A stretch of DNA of 35,102 nucleotides from Chitinophaga pinensis (GTDB lineage Bacteria > Bacteroidota > Bacteroidia > Chitinophagales > Chitinophagaceae): NCBI GenBank assembly GCA_945870985.1, contig CAMBUH010000006.1:1-35102 (forward strand). Direction: 5' to 3'. The position numbers and the translations under genes are program-made. Numbering within the stretch: the first letter of the stretch is position 1; each line of letters begins with the position of its first letter. The notes below the pieces were generated by a model. It had not been told where the DNA came from and made no database searches. It was given only the letters and a program-made list of their open reading frames with translations. Shown one piece after another: positions 1 through 9,411 of this stretch.

Positions 1-59
1 AAATTAAGTGTAAAACCACTTATCATACCGAAATAAGCAAGGAATTAGCGCCGAAATAT

Positions 60-67
60 TACTTTTG
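60..67 (+). promoter_or_regulatory. Bacteroidetes-type -7 element (TACTTTTG) for the tRNA
   Basis: Exact match to TAnnTTTG, 7 nt upstream of the tRNA 5' end; no clear -33 TTG at the ideal distance. Confidence 0.5.
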
Positions 68-74
68 CACCCCC

Positions 75-146
75 GGCCTCGTAGTACAATGGATAGTATA
101 AGAGTTTCCGAAGCTCCAGATCCAAGTTCGATTCTTGGCGAGGCCA
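75..146 (+). tRNA. tRNA-Arg (anticodon CCG)
   Basis: Cloverleaf folds by hand: acceptor GGCCTCG(75-81)/CGAGGCC(139-145), D stem GTAC/GTAT, anticodon loop TTCCGAA with CCG at 108-110, T stem CCAAG/CTTGG with loop TTCGATT, discriminator A146. Confidence 0.93.
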
Positions 147-284
147 CATATTACAGCGTGAGAGTGATGATGAGTGTGCTTTATTTGAGGACTTACTATT
201 TTGTTATCACCCATTTTTGAGGTGGTTGATTACTGATTCCCTGCATGCCAGCAAGAATTCCATTCGTGGCCACCACCTGATTTT

Positions 285-1625
285 TTACTGGCTCACAACC
301 AACGCCATTCCCTTTTGCTCCTCATCAAATACCCCCAGCTCATATACCAAATGTCCATTCACTAAAGTATGGGTTACTTGGGTATTAAAAAGCGTTCCCT
401 CCAGTGGCGACCAGCCACATTTGTATAGAATATTTTCTTTACTTACCGTCCACGGTGCATCCATATCTACCAACACTAAATCGGCATAATACCCTTCGCG
501 AATAAATCCTCTTTTCTCAATATGATACAGTATCGCAGGGTTGTGACACATTTTTTCTACAATCTTCTCTAGAGAAATTTTGCCCTGTTTATAAAATTCC
601 AGCATCACATTTAGGGAATGCTGCACCATGGGTGCCCCCGACATGGACTGGAAATAGGGTTGTTGTTTTTCCTCCATGGTATGTGGGGCATGGTCGGTGG
701 TTACCAGATCAATGCGGTCGTCTATCAATGCTTGCAGTAATCCTTCCTTGTCTTTCTGCGTTTTGATAGCTGGATTCCACTTAATAAGCATGCCCAGGCG
801 CTGATAATCTTTATCAGAAAACCAAAGATGGTGCACAGAAACCTCTGTAGTAATTTTTTTCTGCTGGAGTGGGATGTCATTGCGAAACAGATGGGTTTCT
901 GCTTCGGTAGTTAAGTGAAGTATATGCAGCCGGGCTCCATATTCATTCGCCAGTCGAATGGCCCTTTCCGTTGCCTCATAACAGGCCTGTTCGCTTCTAA
1001 TAAGTGGGTGACAGGAGGCAGGAATATTTTCTCCCCATTTCTCCCTGTATAATGCTTCATTGGCTTCAATCAACTGTTCTTTCTCCGAATGGATGGCGAT
1101 AATTGAATGGCAATGGGCGAAAAGCTTTTCCAGCGTTGCGGGGTTATCGGCCAGCAGATTGCCCTTTTTTGTAAAGTAAAGGCCATCGTCTGAAACTGCC
1201 AGCAATCCGGAAGTATCCAACTGAATCACTTCATCAATATTATCGTCGTTCACACCTAGAAAAAATCCATAATTTGCTAATGATTTTTCGGCGGCAATGC
1301 GATACTTCTCCTGTAGAATTTCCAGAGAAAGCACGTTAGGTTTGGTGTTGGGCATATCAATATACGAAGTTACCCCGCCCGCAACCGCAGCCCGACTCTC
1401 CGAATGAATATCGCCCTTGTGGGTAAGTCCGGGATCACGAAAATGTACCTGCCCGTCAATAATTCCCGGCAATAGATATTTGCCTGTGCCATCTATTTCA
1501 ATAGCACCCATAACATTATCAATGGAACCTATTTGATGTATGATAGTATCCCTGATTAGGATATCAGCTACTTTTATTTCCCCTTCGTTTACAAGGGTAC
1601 AATTTTTAATTAGTATGTTTTTCAT
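285..1625 (-). CDS. pyrC: Dihydroorotase (amidohydrolase superfamily)
   Basis: 446 aa; GIIDGQVHFRDPGLTHKGD metal-binding motif, YIDMPNTKPN, HILHLTTEAE and TTDHAPHT are typical of class I dihydroorotase. Confidence 0.88.
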   Translation of the reverse strand: MKNILIKNCTLVNEGEIKVADILIRDTIIHQIGSIDNVMGAIEIDGTGKYLLPGIIDGQVHFRDPGLTHKGDIHSESRAAVAGGVTSYIDMPNTKPNVLSLEILQEKYRIAAEKSLANYGFFLGVNDDNIDEVIQLDTSGLLAVSDDGLYFTKKGNLLADNPATLEKLFAHCHSIIAIHSEKEQLIEANEALYREKWGENIPASCHPLIRSEQACYEATERAIRLANEYGARLHILHLTTEAETHLFRNDIPLQQKKITTEVSVHHLWFSDKDYQRLGMLIKWNPAIKTQKDKEGLLQALIDDRIDLVTTDHAPHTMEEKQQPYFQSMSGAPMVQHSLNVMLEFYKQGKISLEKIVEKMCHNPAILYHIEKRGFIREGYYADLVLVDMDAPWTVSKENILYKCGWSPLEGTLFNTQVTHTLVNGHLVYELGVFDEEQKGMALVVSQ

Positions 1626-1663
1626 CAGTTACTTATCTGTTGGATACATGATTGCTGTAAATC

Positions 1664-1671
1664 CAAAATTA
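1664..1671 (-). promoter_or_regulatory. Candidate -7 element (TAATTTTG) for pyrC
   Basis: Minus-strand TAATTTTG matches TAnnTTTG about 38 nt upstream of the pyrC start; no clear -33 TTG. Confidence 0.35.
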
Positions 1672-1744
1672 AATGTAAATATCACTTACTAGTTATGCCA
1701 CAGTAGATTTTTGCGCAGCTATGTTAAAAGAATAGAGTAATTCT

Positions 1745-2779
1745 TTACACCCGCTTCAACTTATACGGATACACTTTTCCCGAAGCCCATTGAGCCACAT
1801 AGATATTGTCATCCTCATCAACACAAACATCATGGGGGTGTTTAAAAATCGGATCTGCCTGTGCAAGGGGCTGTAATTTTCCATTTTCATATATCGGTTC
1901 TGTTCCGCCAATATTGGATACTACCCGATTTTTTTCATTCAGAATGGTTACAAAACCGGAATTCTCTTTATCCAGGTTGGGAGATCGTAATACGGCTGCG
2001 TACAAAAAATTTCCCTTGATAACGGGACGACAAACCGCTGCACCGGGTATATGAATAATCTCGAGCAATTTGCCTTCCAGCGAAAATCGTTTAAAGCAGG
2101 CACGGGTTCTATCCGTTATTAATAGGGTAGGGCTTCCCGAACGGCTGTCTAGGGTGATGCCATGGGCATTATCCAGATGATAATCTTCCTTCCCCCGACC
2201 ACCGAAATAGTTTTTCAGTTTACCATTCGCATCGTAATGTAAAATATACTGCGCCCCATATCCATCAGCCACATAAAACTCTCCATTTTCTAATACTGTG
2301 GTTTCGGTAGGTACAAATTCTTCTTTGTTTTTATAAATACCCGCCTCAAGGGGCACATCAATAGTTAATAGCTTCTTGCCTTTATTAGTCGTTTTATATA
2401 CTTGGTGCAACTGCGTATCGGTGATAAATAAAAAATCTTCCCGTCCATTTTTTTGAATCGTTAATCCATGTGCCCCCGGATATTCCGTACCCCAGTAACT
2501 GAGCAATTTGCCCGATTTACTATAGATCAATATATTATTCTTTGTTTCATTCGTGAGCAATACAATTCTGCCCCGGCTATCCTGTACCATTTCGTGACAA
2601 TCATTTACCGGATGTACATTCATATCCAGTTGTCCCCATTTTTCATCTAATCGATAGGTAATATTATTATGCCCAAAAACTTTCCCTTTTTCCCGTGCCA
2701 GACTGTCTTTCAACAACAACAAACCACCTGTTGACACTATACTTTGTTTGATAAATGCTTTCCGTTTCATAAGAATCAA
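1745..2779 (-). CDS. NHL-repeat / 6-bladed beta-propeller exported protein
   Basis: 344 aa ORF (probable start MKRKAF at 2767); signal-like N-terminus KRKAFIKQSIVSTGGLLLL and repeated propeller motifs (HGLTI, AHGITLD, HPHDVCVDEDDNIYVAQW). Confidence 0.7.
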   Translation of the reverse strand: MILMKRKAFIKQSIVSTGGLLLLKDSLAREKGKVFGHNNITYRLDEKWGQLDMNVHPVNDCHEMVQDSRGRIVLLTNETKNNILIYSKSGKLLSYWGTEYPGAHGLTIQKNGREDFLFITDTQLHQVYKTTNKGKKLLTIDVPLEAGIYKNKEEFVPTETTVLENGEFYVADGYGAQYILHYDANGKLKNYFGGRGKEDYHLDNAHGITLDSRSGSPTLLITDRTRACFKRFSLEGKLLEIIHIPGAAVCRPVIKGNFLYAAVLRSPNLDKENSGFVTILNEKNRVVSNIGGTEPIYENGKLQPLAQADPIFKHPHDVCVDEDDNIYVAQWASGKVYPYKLKRV

Positions 2780-2809
2780 TAGGTTAAAAACTGAATCTGT
2801 ATTTGTACA

Positions 2810-3571
2810 CTATTTCTTAGGTATTCTTTCAAATCCAGCTTGTAAATAGGGTGTTAGTGTTTTCCAGTCCAACAAAATCTCCGGTGTTTGCGAAGAACCC
2901 GGGCCTACCACATACTTTCCAAAAACAAAACCAATCCCTTCATTACGAATTACATAACACTGTAAATTCGAACCAAAGAAAAATGCATCGCATTTGCATT
3001 TGGCTGTATCTAGCGATATTCCATCTTTTTTTAGAAAGTTCAAACCAAAACTTTCATTCAACATAGCTGCACTGAATGTATTCGTGTCGGAAGCAGCTTT
3101 GGCAGCCAGCAATTTGGTTAACTGTAAGTCGTTACCATTCGAAAAATTTAAAATGCCCTGGATATCCATTAATTGGTTATTCCTGAAAGAAAAGCTGGTT
3201 ACTTTTTGATTACCACTCGCACCGCCCGTATTTTCATATTCATTCATCAGATAGCTCACGGTTTGGGAAGAATCAGATTGTACAACTGAATAATTGATCT
3301 GATATTCATTTCGAGGCGCGGTAAGATTTTTCCATTCAAACTTTTTATCACTCAGCTTCAGGTCTACCCATTTTTTCATCACTTCTTCTTTGTCTTGCGG
3401 CTCAGCAGGATAGTTTACTTTAATTAGATAATTAGCAGTTGAATCTACTACCTGCTTACTAACTGGTTTGTCGGCAGCCTCTTGTTTAGACATATTGATA
3501 CAACCCTGCAGGAATAAAAAGACTGCTGAAAAAAGGAAGACGCATAATTTGCGAGTAATGATGTTGCGCAT
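2810..3571 (-). CDS. Lipoprotein with DUF3298/RsiV-like domain
   Basis: 253 aa; lipobox-like FLQGC; NEYENTGGASGNQ..TSFSFRNNQLMDIQGIL resembles DUF4163/DUF3298 proteins. Confidence 0.6.
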   Translation of the reverse strand: MRNIITRKLCVFLFSAVFLFLQGCINMSKQEAADKPVSKQVVDSTANYLIKVNYPAEPQDKEEVMKKWVDLKLSDKKFEWKNLTAPRNEYQINYSVVQSDSSQTVSYLMNEYENTGGASGNQKVTSFSFRNNQLMDIQGILNFSNGNDLQLTKLLAAKAASDTNTFSAAMLNESFGLNFLKKDGISLDTAKCKCDAFFFGSNLQCYVIRNEGIGFVFGKYVVGPGSSQTPEILLDWKTLTPYLQAGFERIPKK

Positions 3572-3682
3572 ATACTTTGTTTATGGTTAAAGGTGTTTTA
3601 TCTGGGATTCACCCAGTAGTTTCCTATCAAATATCTTTAATTTGAAAGAATTTTGCTAATTTGTTTATCTCCATTTTACTCT

Positions 3683-4846
3683 ATGGCAACGTATACTACT
3701 GTACCCATCCGAACTGCCGCCCGCAGCTGTGAAGTTGCCTGGTTCGACGATTTATGTGGGGGTGATACCGAATTTTTGGGCGTTCTGGATGAAAGCCGGC
3801 GAAGTAATGCTGCCCATTGCAGTTCAATTGCCCAACTGGCTGATCAACTGGGGTTTAAGAATTTGTTGTTGCCAACCTCCTATATGGTTGGGCAAGAGGG
3901 AATTCCCTTTGCGGCGGCCATGGCTGGAAGTACCCATCAAATGAATTTGCTGCTCGCCATCAGAACCGGAGAAATTCATCCTCCCATGCTGGCAAGGCAT
4001 ATTGCCACCCTCGACCATTTGTTGAAGGGGCGACTCACGATTAATATCATCAATTCTGATTTACCCGGGTTGCGCGAAGATCCTGCGTTCAGATACCAAC
4101 GTTGTGCCGAAGTGATTGAAATTCTGCAACAGGCATGGAGGAAAGACGCCATTCACCATCAAGGGAAAGTATATACCGATTTACAGCTTTCAACCGACCC
4201 CGTAAAGCCCTATCAGCAAAATGGCGGACCGCTGCTCTACTTTGGCGGAACTTCTCCCGGATCACGTGATTTATGTGCCCGCTATTGTGATGTGTTTTTG
4301 ATGTGGCCCGAAACAGAAGAAAGTATCTATGCAACCATGCAGGATATGAGCCAGCGGGCAGCTGCTGAAAACAGGACAATCGATTTTGGATTACGCATAC
4401 ATATTATCGTAAGAGAAACTGAACAGGAAGCCCGTGCACATGCGCGCCACATCATGAGTCGCTTTGATGCGAATACACTCAACCTAAAAACCCGGGCGCA
4501 GGATGCCCAATCGGAGGGAGTAAAGCGACAAGATGCACTCCGAAATGATAAAGCCGATGCCGATGATTTTGTTGAGCCCAATCTCTGGATGGGCATTGGT
4601 CGTGCCCGCAGCGGGTGTGGTGGCGCATTGGTAGGAACCCCTGCCCAAATTGTGGCTAAACTCAATCGATACATGGATATGGGTATTCGTTCCTTTATTC
4701 TATCAGGATATCCGCTGATGGAGGAAGCCCGTTTGGTTGCCGAACATATTTTGCCTCAACTCTCTTTGGCACAACTGAATGTGCTGCAGGGAAGAAAACC
4801 TTCCTCTACTCCCATAACGCCACTCACCACCGCTTCCCTTCGCTAA
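3683..4846 (+). CDS. LLM-class flavin-dependent monooxygenase (alkanesulfonate monooxygenase/SsuD-like)
   Basis: The ORF track starts at 3653, but the internal Met MATYTT (3683) is the more likely start. CEVAWFDDL, GFKNLLLPTSYMVGQE, NIINSD and YFGGTSPGSRDLCARYCDVFLMWPE are typical of the SsuD-like luciferase-like family. Confidence 0.82.
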   Translation: MATYTTVPIRTAARSCEVAWFDDLCGGDTEFLGVLDESRRSNAAHCSSIAQLADQLGFKNLLLPTSYMVGQEGIPFAAAMAGSTHQMNLLLAIRTGEIHPPMLARHIATLDHLLKGRLTINIINSDLPGLREDPAFRYQRCAEVIEILQQAWRKDAIHHQGKVYTDLQLSTDPVKPYQQNGGPLLYFGGTSPGSRDLCARYCDVFLMWPETEESIYATMQDMSQRAAAENRTIDFGLRIHIIVRETEQEARAHARHIMSRFDANTLNLKTRAQDAQSEGVKRQDALRNDKADADDFVEPNLWMGIGRARSGCGGALVGTPAQIVAKLNRYMDMGIRSFILSGYPLMEEARLVAEHILPQLSLAQLNVLQGRKPSSTPITPLTTASLR

Positions 4847-4856
4847 TATTAACTAC

Positions 4857-6677
4857 ATGCTACAATTGCTGGGCTATACTGATTGGTTGGTTTTTGCAGT
4901 TCTAACCCTTTATTTAGTCGGTTCCGGTATCTGGGCAGGCAGAAAAAAGAAAAATGCGGAAGATTACTTTATGGCCGGCAGAACCCTACGCTGGTGGTCG
5001 GTAGCAGGTTCTATTTATGGAGCCAATGTGAGCCTGTCTCAAATTATTGGCATGCTGGGTATTGGCTATTCTATTGGATTCGCGCAAAGTCATTACGAGA
5101 TACTGGCCATCCCCGCTATTATTTTTCTCTGCTATGTATTTATTCCGGTTTACCGACAGCGAGGCGTATTTACCCTATCCGCTTATCTGGAACATCGGTA
5201 TAATTCCGGTGCTAGATTGATTTACAGTATCTGCATCATTGGCATCATACTTATCTTATTAGTGGGTGGTTTATATATTGGCAGTCGCCAACTGGGATTG
5301 TTGTTTACAGTGGGCAACTTCACTTTCTCTTACCTGCAGGGGATTCTCTGTATCGCTGTGATATCCTGTTGCCTGATTTGCTGGGGCGGAATGCAATCGC
5401 TGGTTGTTTCGGAAAATATGATTACTGTTTTGATGGTAACTTCATTGGTAATAGTGGGTTGGCTAACGCTGAGTAGATCAGAAATTGGTGGCTTGTCGGG
5501 CTTACTGCATCTTGATGCTAGTGCAGTGGGGCAACACAAGATGAAATTGTATCTGCCAACTAATCATCCCGACCTTCCCTGGACCGGGGTATTTAGCGGA
5601 CTCTTGGTACTACAGGGATTTTTCTGGACCACCAATCAGTTTGAAGTGCAGCGGGTACTTTCTGCCAAAACCAATCGCGATGCACAACTGGGAGCGATTG
5701 TTGCGGGATTTTTAAAACTTACCATTCCCTTTTTCTCCATTGCTGCAGGAGTGGCTGCTGCTTATCTTTTTAAATATACCTGGCATTTAGAGGGGGTGCA
5801 ACCCGATGATGCATTTCTGGTATTAATGAGTAAAGTGGTTCCGGCAGGATATGGTTTATTTGGTTGGATATTGGCCGGATTAACAGCTGCTATTTTTTCG
5901 AGTATTTATTCTATGCTCAATGCAGCTTCTACTTTATTAACGGTAGATATTTATCAGCAATACTTTCATCGAACTGCTACCGACCGACAATTGGTACTAG
6001 CAGGAAGATGGTTTGTGGTAATATTAACTGCTTTGGCTGCAGTACTTGCATTTGTTACATTCACCCCCACATCGGGCGGCAATTTTTTTCTGGTGCTCTC
6101 TAAAAATAGTTCCTATCTAAAGCCGGGTATTGTTACGGTGTTTTTTATGGGCGTATGTTTTAAAAAAATACATCCCTCCTCGGCAGTGGCTGTATTAATC
6201 ATCTCTCCTTTATTAAGCTGGGCAGTTGAATATAGTTACGATCACTATTTTTCATCCTTCCCCCTCCTGCACAGTTATTTAGGTGAGCATATTAATTTTT
6301 TACACCGGGTAATGATTGTGTTTATTGGATGTATTTTAATTCAATCCATCCTTTCTTATTGGCTAAACAAAAAAAAGCCTGCAAACATTCCGGTAAATGA
6401 TATGGATGTGATGGGTTCAGCAAAAAAAATGGTGCTGCCAATTTCATTTTTTGTTGGCGGACATCTTTTCTTCGGCTGTTTGATATATGCTGGATTTACT
6501 GCTGTTTCCTTAGCCTGGCCGGCAGCACTGTATACTGCAGCGTTATTTGCCGGACTCCGCTATTTTTCACCTCCTGCCAAAACAGAAATACAAAGGCAAC
6601 CCTTTTTGTATTCAACTGATTTTTATACCGCCTTGCTGGCAGGGGTTACTATTTGGATTTTATATTATTTTTCGTAA
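4857..6677 (+). CDS. Sodium:solute symporter family (SSS/SGLT-like) transporter
   Basis: 606 aa polytopic protein; AEDYFMAGRTLRWWSVAGSIYGANVS and DPxDAFLVLMSKVVPAGYGLFGWILAGLTAAIFSS-like segments are characteristic of SSS symporters. Confidence 0.85.
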   Translation: MLQLLGYTDWLVFAVLTLYLVGSGIWAGRKKKNAEDYFMAGRTLRWWSVAGSIYGANVSLSQIIGMLGIGYSIGFAQSHYEILAIPAIIFLCYVFIPVYRQRGVFTLSAYLEHRYNSGARLIYSICIIGIILILLVGGLYIGSRQLGLLFTVGNFTFSYLQGILCIAVISCCLICWGGMQSLVVSENMITVLMVTSLVIVGWLTLSRSEIGGLSGLLHLDASAVGQHKMKLYLPTNHPDLPWTGVFSGLLVLQGFFWTTNQFEVQRVLSAKTNRDAQLGAIVAGFLKLTIPFFSIAAGVAAAYLFKYTWHLEGVQPDDAFLVLMSKVVPAGYGLFGWILAGLTAAIFSSIYSMLNAASTLLTVDIYQQYFHRTATDRQLVLAGRWFVVILTALAAVLAFVTFTPTSGGNFFLVLSKNSSYLKPGIVTVFFMGVCFKKIHPSSAVAVLIISPLLSWAVEYSYDHYFSSFPLLHSYLGEHINFLHRVMIVFIGCILIQSILSYWLNKKKPANIPVNDMDVMGSAKKMVLPISFFVGGHLFFGCLIYAGFTAVSLAWPAALYTAALFAGLRYFSPPAKTEIQRQPFLYSTDFYTALLAGVTIWILYYFS

Positions 6678-6735
6678 GAGGGGCTGTTTTATGCTAAAAA
6701 CGTATCTTGACAACTGAACACTTTAAAATACCGAC

Positions 6736-8688
6736 ATGACTAAATATGGTTGTTTATTTTTTTTCACCTTGTTGATCTCTTTTGCCGGAAAGGCACAGCT
6801 TCGTTTGCCAGCTATGGTGAGTGATAGCATGATTTTACAAAGAGACAAGCCCGTAAATATTTGGGGCTGGTGGAATGGAGCCGGACCGGTAACGGTTAGC
6901 TTTAATGGAAAAGAATATAGAGCCATGGCAGATGCACAACAACGTTGGCAATTACAACTGCCCGCAACCCCTGCGGGAGGCCCGTATACACTAACCATTC
7001 AGGCAGGTAAGGAAACCAAAACCATTCGTGAAATTTTAATGGGAGATGTGTGGCTTTGTTCCGGACAGTCGAACATGGAATTTATCATGGGTAAGTTGAC
7101 AGAAAAATATCCGGATGAAATTGCTGCTTCCAATAATCCCATGATTCGGGAATTTCAGGTAACGCAGCAATATGCTTTACATCCCAACCAAGTACTAAAT
7201 GGAAAGTGGCGAGTAGCTAATCAGGCTAATATTGGCAATTTTTCGGCGGTTGCTTATTTTATGGTAAAGGCTTTGTATGAAAAATATAAAGTACCTATGG
7301 CAGTTATCAAGAGTACTTGGGGCGGAACCCCAGCTGAATCTTGGATTAGTGAAGAGGGCTTGCGCGATTTTTCTGGTTATCTCGAGCGCTATCATTATTA
7401 TCAGGATTCAGTAAACATGAAAGCAGCTATAAATCGGGAACGAACGGTAACCAATCAATGGCAAAAAAACGCAAAGGAAGGCGATAAGGGTAGGCTGCTA
7501 GAAAATAATTGGAAAATGAACGATTTCCCAACTAGTAGTATCGGTAGCATGCAGGTACCGGGGTTTTGGGAAAAATATGGATTAAAAGATGCGGATGGCG
7601 TAGTATGGTGTAAGAAGAAAATTACTGTAACTGCACTACAGGCAAGTGCAGATGCCTGGTTAGAATTGGGTATGATTGATGATGCGGATTCTACTTTTGT
7701 TAATGGGGTGTTGGTAGGGTATAGCACCAACCGTTATGTGGCTAGGAAATATAAAGTACCCGCAGGTATTTTAAAGGAGGGTAACAACACGATTACTGTG
7801 CGTATTGTAGATACCGATGGGAATGGGGGATTTATTGCTGAAAAAAAATATCGGTTGCTCTGGAAAGATAGTGAGGTAAGTTTGGCCGGAAACTGGGAGT
7901 ATGCCGCGGGTAACCTGGTAGCACCCTTACCCGTTGCCAGTTTTATTAAAATGTCTACGCAGCCTATTACTTTGTTTAATGCCATGATACATCCTTTAAT
8001 TCCTTATACCATCAAAGGCGCAGCTTGGTATCAGGGAGAATCCAATGGGGGAAGGGCGGGTGATTACCGGCAACTTTTAACTGCCCTTATTAAGGATTGG
8101 CGCGGGCGTTGGCAGCAGGGAGATTTTCCTTTTCTAATTGTGCAACTTGCCAATTATATGGAAATAGTAAAAGAGCCAGGAGAAAGTGGCTGGGCGAATC
8201 TTCGCGAAGCACAGCAGCAGGTAACAAAGGATTTGCCCAATGTAGGTTTGGCAGTAACCATTGATATAGGAGAAGCCTACGATGTGCATCCACTGAATAA
8301 AAAAGAAGTGGGAGAACGCCTTTCACTGGCAGCAAGAAAATTAGCCTATAACGACAAAAAATTGGTTTACTCCGGTCCGGAATTATTGTCTTATGTAAAA
8401 AAGGGAAAAGCAATTGAGTTAACTTTTCAACAGGTTGGATCGGGATTGATGGCCATGGGAGATAAGCCACTAGAGCAATTTGCGATTGCAGGGGCCGATA
8501 AAAAATTTGTTTGGGCTACCGCTAAGATAATCGGTAAAAATAAAGTACGAGTAGAAAGCGATGCAATATCAGAACCCATAGCAGTTCGCTATGCATGGGC
8601 CAATAATCCCAAAGGATGTAATCTTTATAACAAGGAAGGAATACCGGCTTCCCCTTTTCGAACAGACGATTGGGTAAAGAAACCGTAA
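6736..8688 (+). CDS. Sialate O-acetylesterase family (SASA/SGNH) protein with inserted beta-sandwich domain
   Basis: 650 aa, signal peptide; CSGQSNMEF catalytic Ser block, KSTWGGTPAESW, AAWYQGESN and DVHPLNK Asp-His block. Confidence 0.85.
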   Translation: MTKYGCLFFFTLLISFAGKAQLRLPAMVSDSMILQRDKPVNIWGWWNGAGPVTVSFNGKEYRAMADAQQRWQLQLPATPAGGPYTLTIQAGKETKTIREILMGDVWLCSGQSNMEFIMGKLTEKYPDEIAASNNPMIREFQVTQQYALHPNQVLNGKWRVANQANIGNFSAVAYFMVKALYEKYKVPMAVIKSTWGGTPAESWISEEGLRDFSGYLERYHYYQDSVNMKAAINRERTVTNQWQKNAKEGDKGRLLENNWKMNDFPTSSIGSMQVPGFWEKYGLKDADGVVWCKKKITVTALQASADAWLELGMIDDADSTFVNGVLVGYSTNRYVARKYKVPAGILKEGNNTITVRIVDTDGNGGFIAEKKYRLLWKDSEVSLAGNWEYAAGNLVAPLPVASFIKMSTQPITLFNAMIHPLIPYTIKGAAWYQGESNGGRAGDYRQLLTALIKDWRGRWQQGDFPFLIVQLANYMEIVKEPGESGWANLREAQQQVTKDLPNVGLAVTIDIGEAYDVHPLNKKEVGERLSLAARKLAYNDKKLVYSGPELLSYVKKGKAIELTFQQVGSGLMAMGDKPLEQFAIAGADKKFVWATAKIIGKNKVRVESDAISEPIAVRYAWANNPKGCNLYNKEGIPASPFRTDDWVKKP

Positions 8689-8692
8689 ATCA

Positions 8693-9271
8693 TTATTTTC
8701 CAAATTTGGCAATATTACTGCTGAATAGTTTAACGGCTATTGCCAGCAGAATTACGCCAAAAAATTTTCGAACTGCCATTAAACCGGCTTTTCCTAATAC
8801 TCGTTCAATAAATTTTAGTGAAGTAAGCACGATATAAACCACTACCAGGTTTATCAAAATACCACTTAATATATACACCTCGTTAAAATTCGCTTTCAGC
8901 GACATGATGGTTGTAAGGGTTCCGCTTCCGGCAATGATGGGAAATGCGATTGGAACCAGTGAGCCTGATTTGATATCCTGATCACCCTTGAATATTTCGT
9001 GGCCTAAAACCATTTCTAATCCAAGTAAAAAAATTACCACCGATCCACCTACCGCAAATGAATAGATATCTAAACCCAAAATGCGCAAAAATGGTTCGCC
9101 TGCATATAAAAATAAAATCATTAAAGCCCCGGAAATTAAGGTCGCCTGAATAGAACGAATCCCTCCCATTTTTTCTTTCAGCGAAATCAATAATGGAACT
9201 GATCCTACAATATCTATTACTGCAAATAAGGTAAAACTAACCGTTATCAATTCATTGATAGATATATTCAT
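8693..9271 (-). CDS. MarC family integral membrane protein
   Basis: 192 aa polytopic; FAVIDIVGSVPLLISL, FAVGGSVVIFLLGLEMVLG and PIAFPIIAGSGTLTTIMSL are MarC signatures. Confidence 0.85.
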   Translation of the reverse strand: MNISINELITVSFTLFAVIDIVGSVPLLISLKEKMGGIRSIQATLISGALMILFLYAGEPFLRILGLDIYSFAVGGSVVIFLLGLEMVLGHEIFKGDQDIKSGSLVPIAFPIIAGSGTLTTIMSLKANFNEVYILSGILINLVVVYIVLTSLKFIERVLGKAGLMAVRKFFGVILLAIAVKLFSSNIAKFGK

Positions 9272-9411
9272 AAACAGTTGAGGGATTTATTGGGAATATG
9301 AAGGTAGCAATATTTCAATAGCTACCCAATTAACCTCGATTTATACGATACTTTCAGGGGAAAGGAAGGGTTTCAGATAAGTGTCTTATATTTAACACAC
9401 ACTTTTTTATA

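Noticed and set aside
75-285. tRNA-Arg as an integration site for a mobile element
   Set aside because: No integrase and no visible repeat of the tRNA 3' end elsewhere in the window; housekeeping pyrC follows directly.
217-489. 90-aa + strand ORF at the left end
   Set aside because: Overlaps the 3' part of pyrC in antisense; composition looks like translated noncoding frame.
4327-4674. 115-aa antisense ORF within the LLM monooxygenase gene
   Set aside because: Ser/Ala/Arg-rich shadow frame of a conserved gene.
8090-8470. 126-aa antisense ORF within the esterase gene
   Set aside because: Shadow ORF opposite conserved catalytic sequence.
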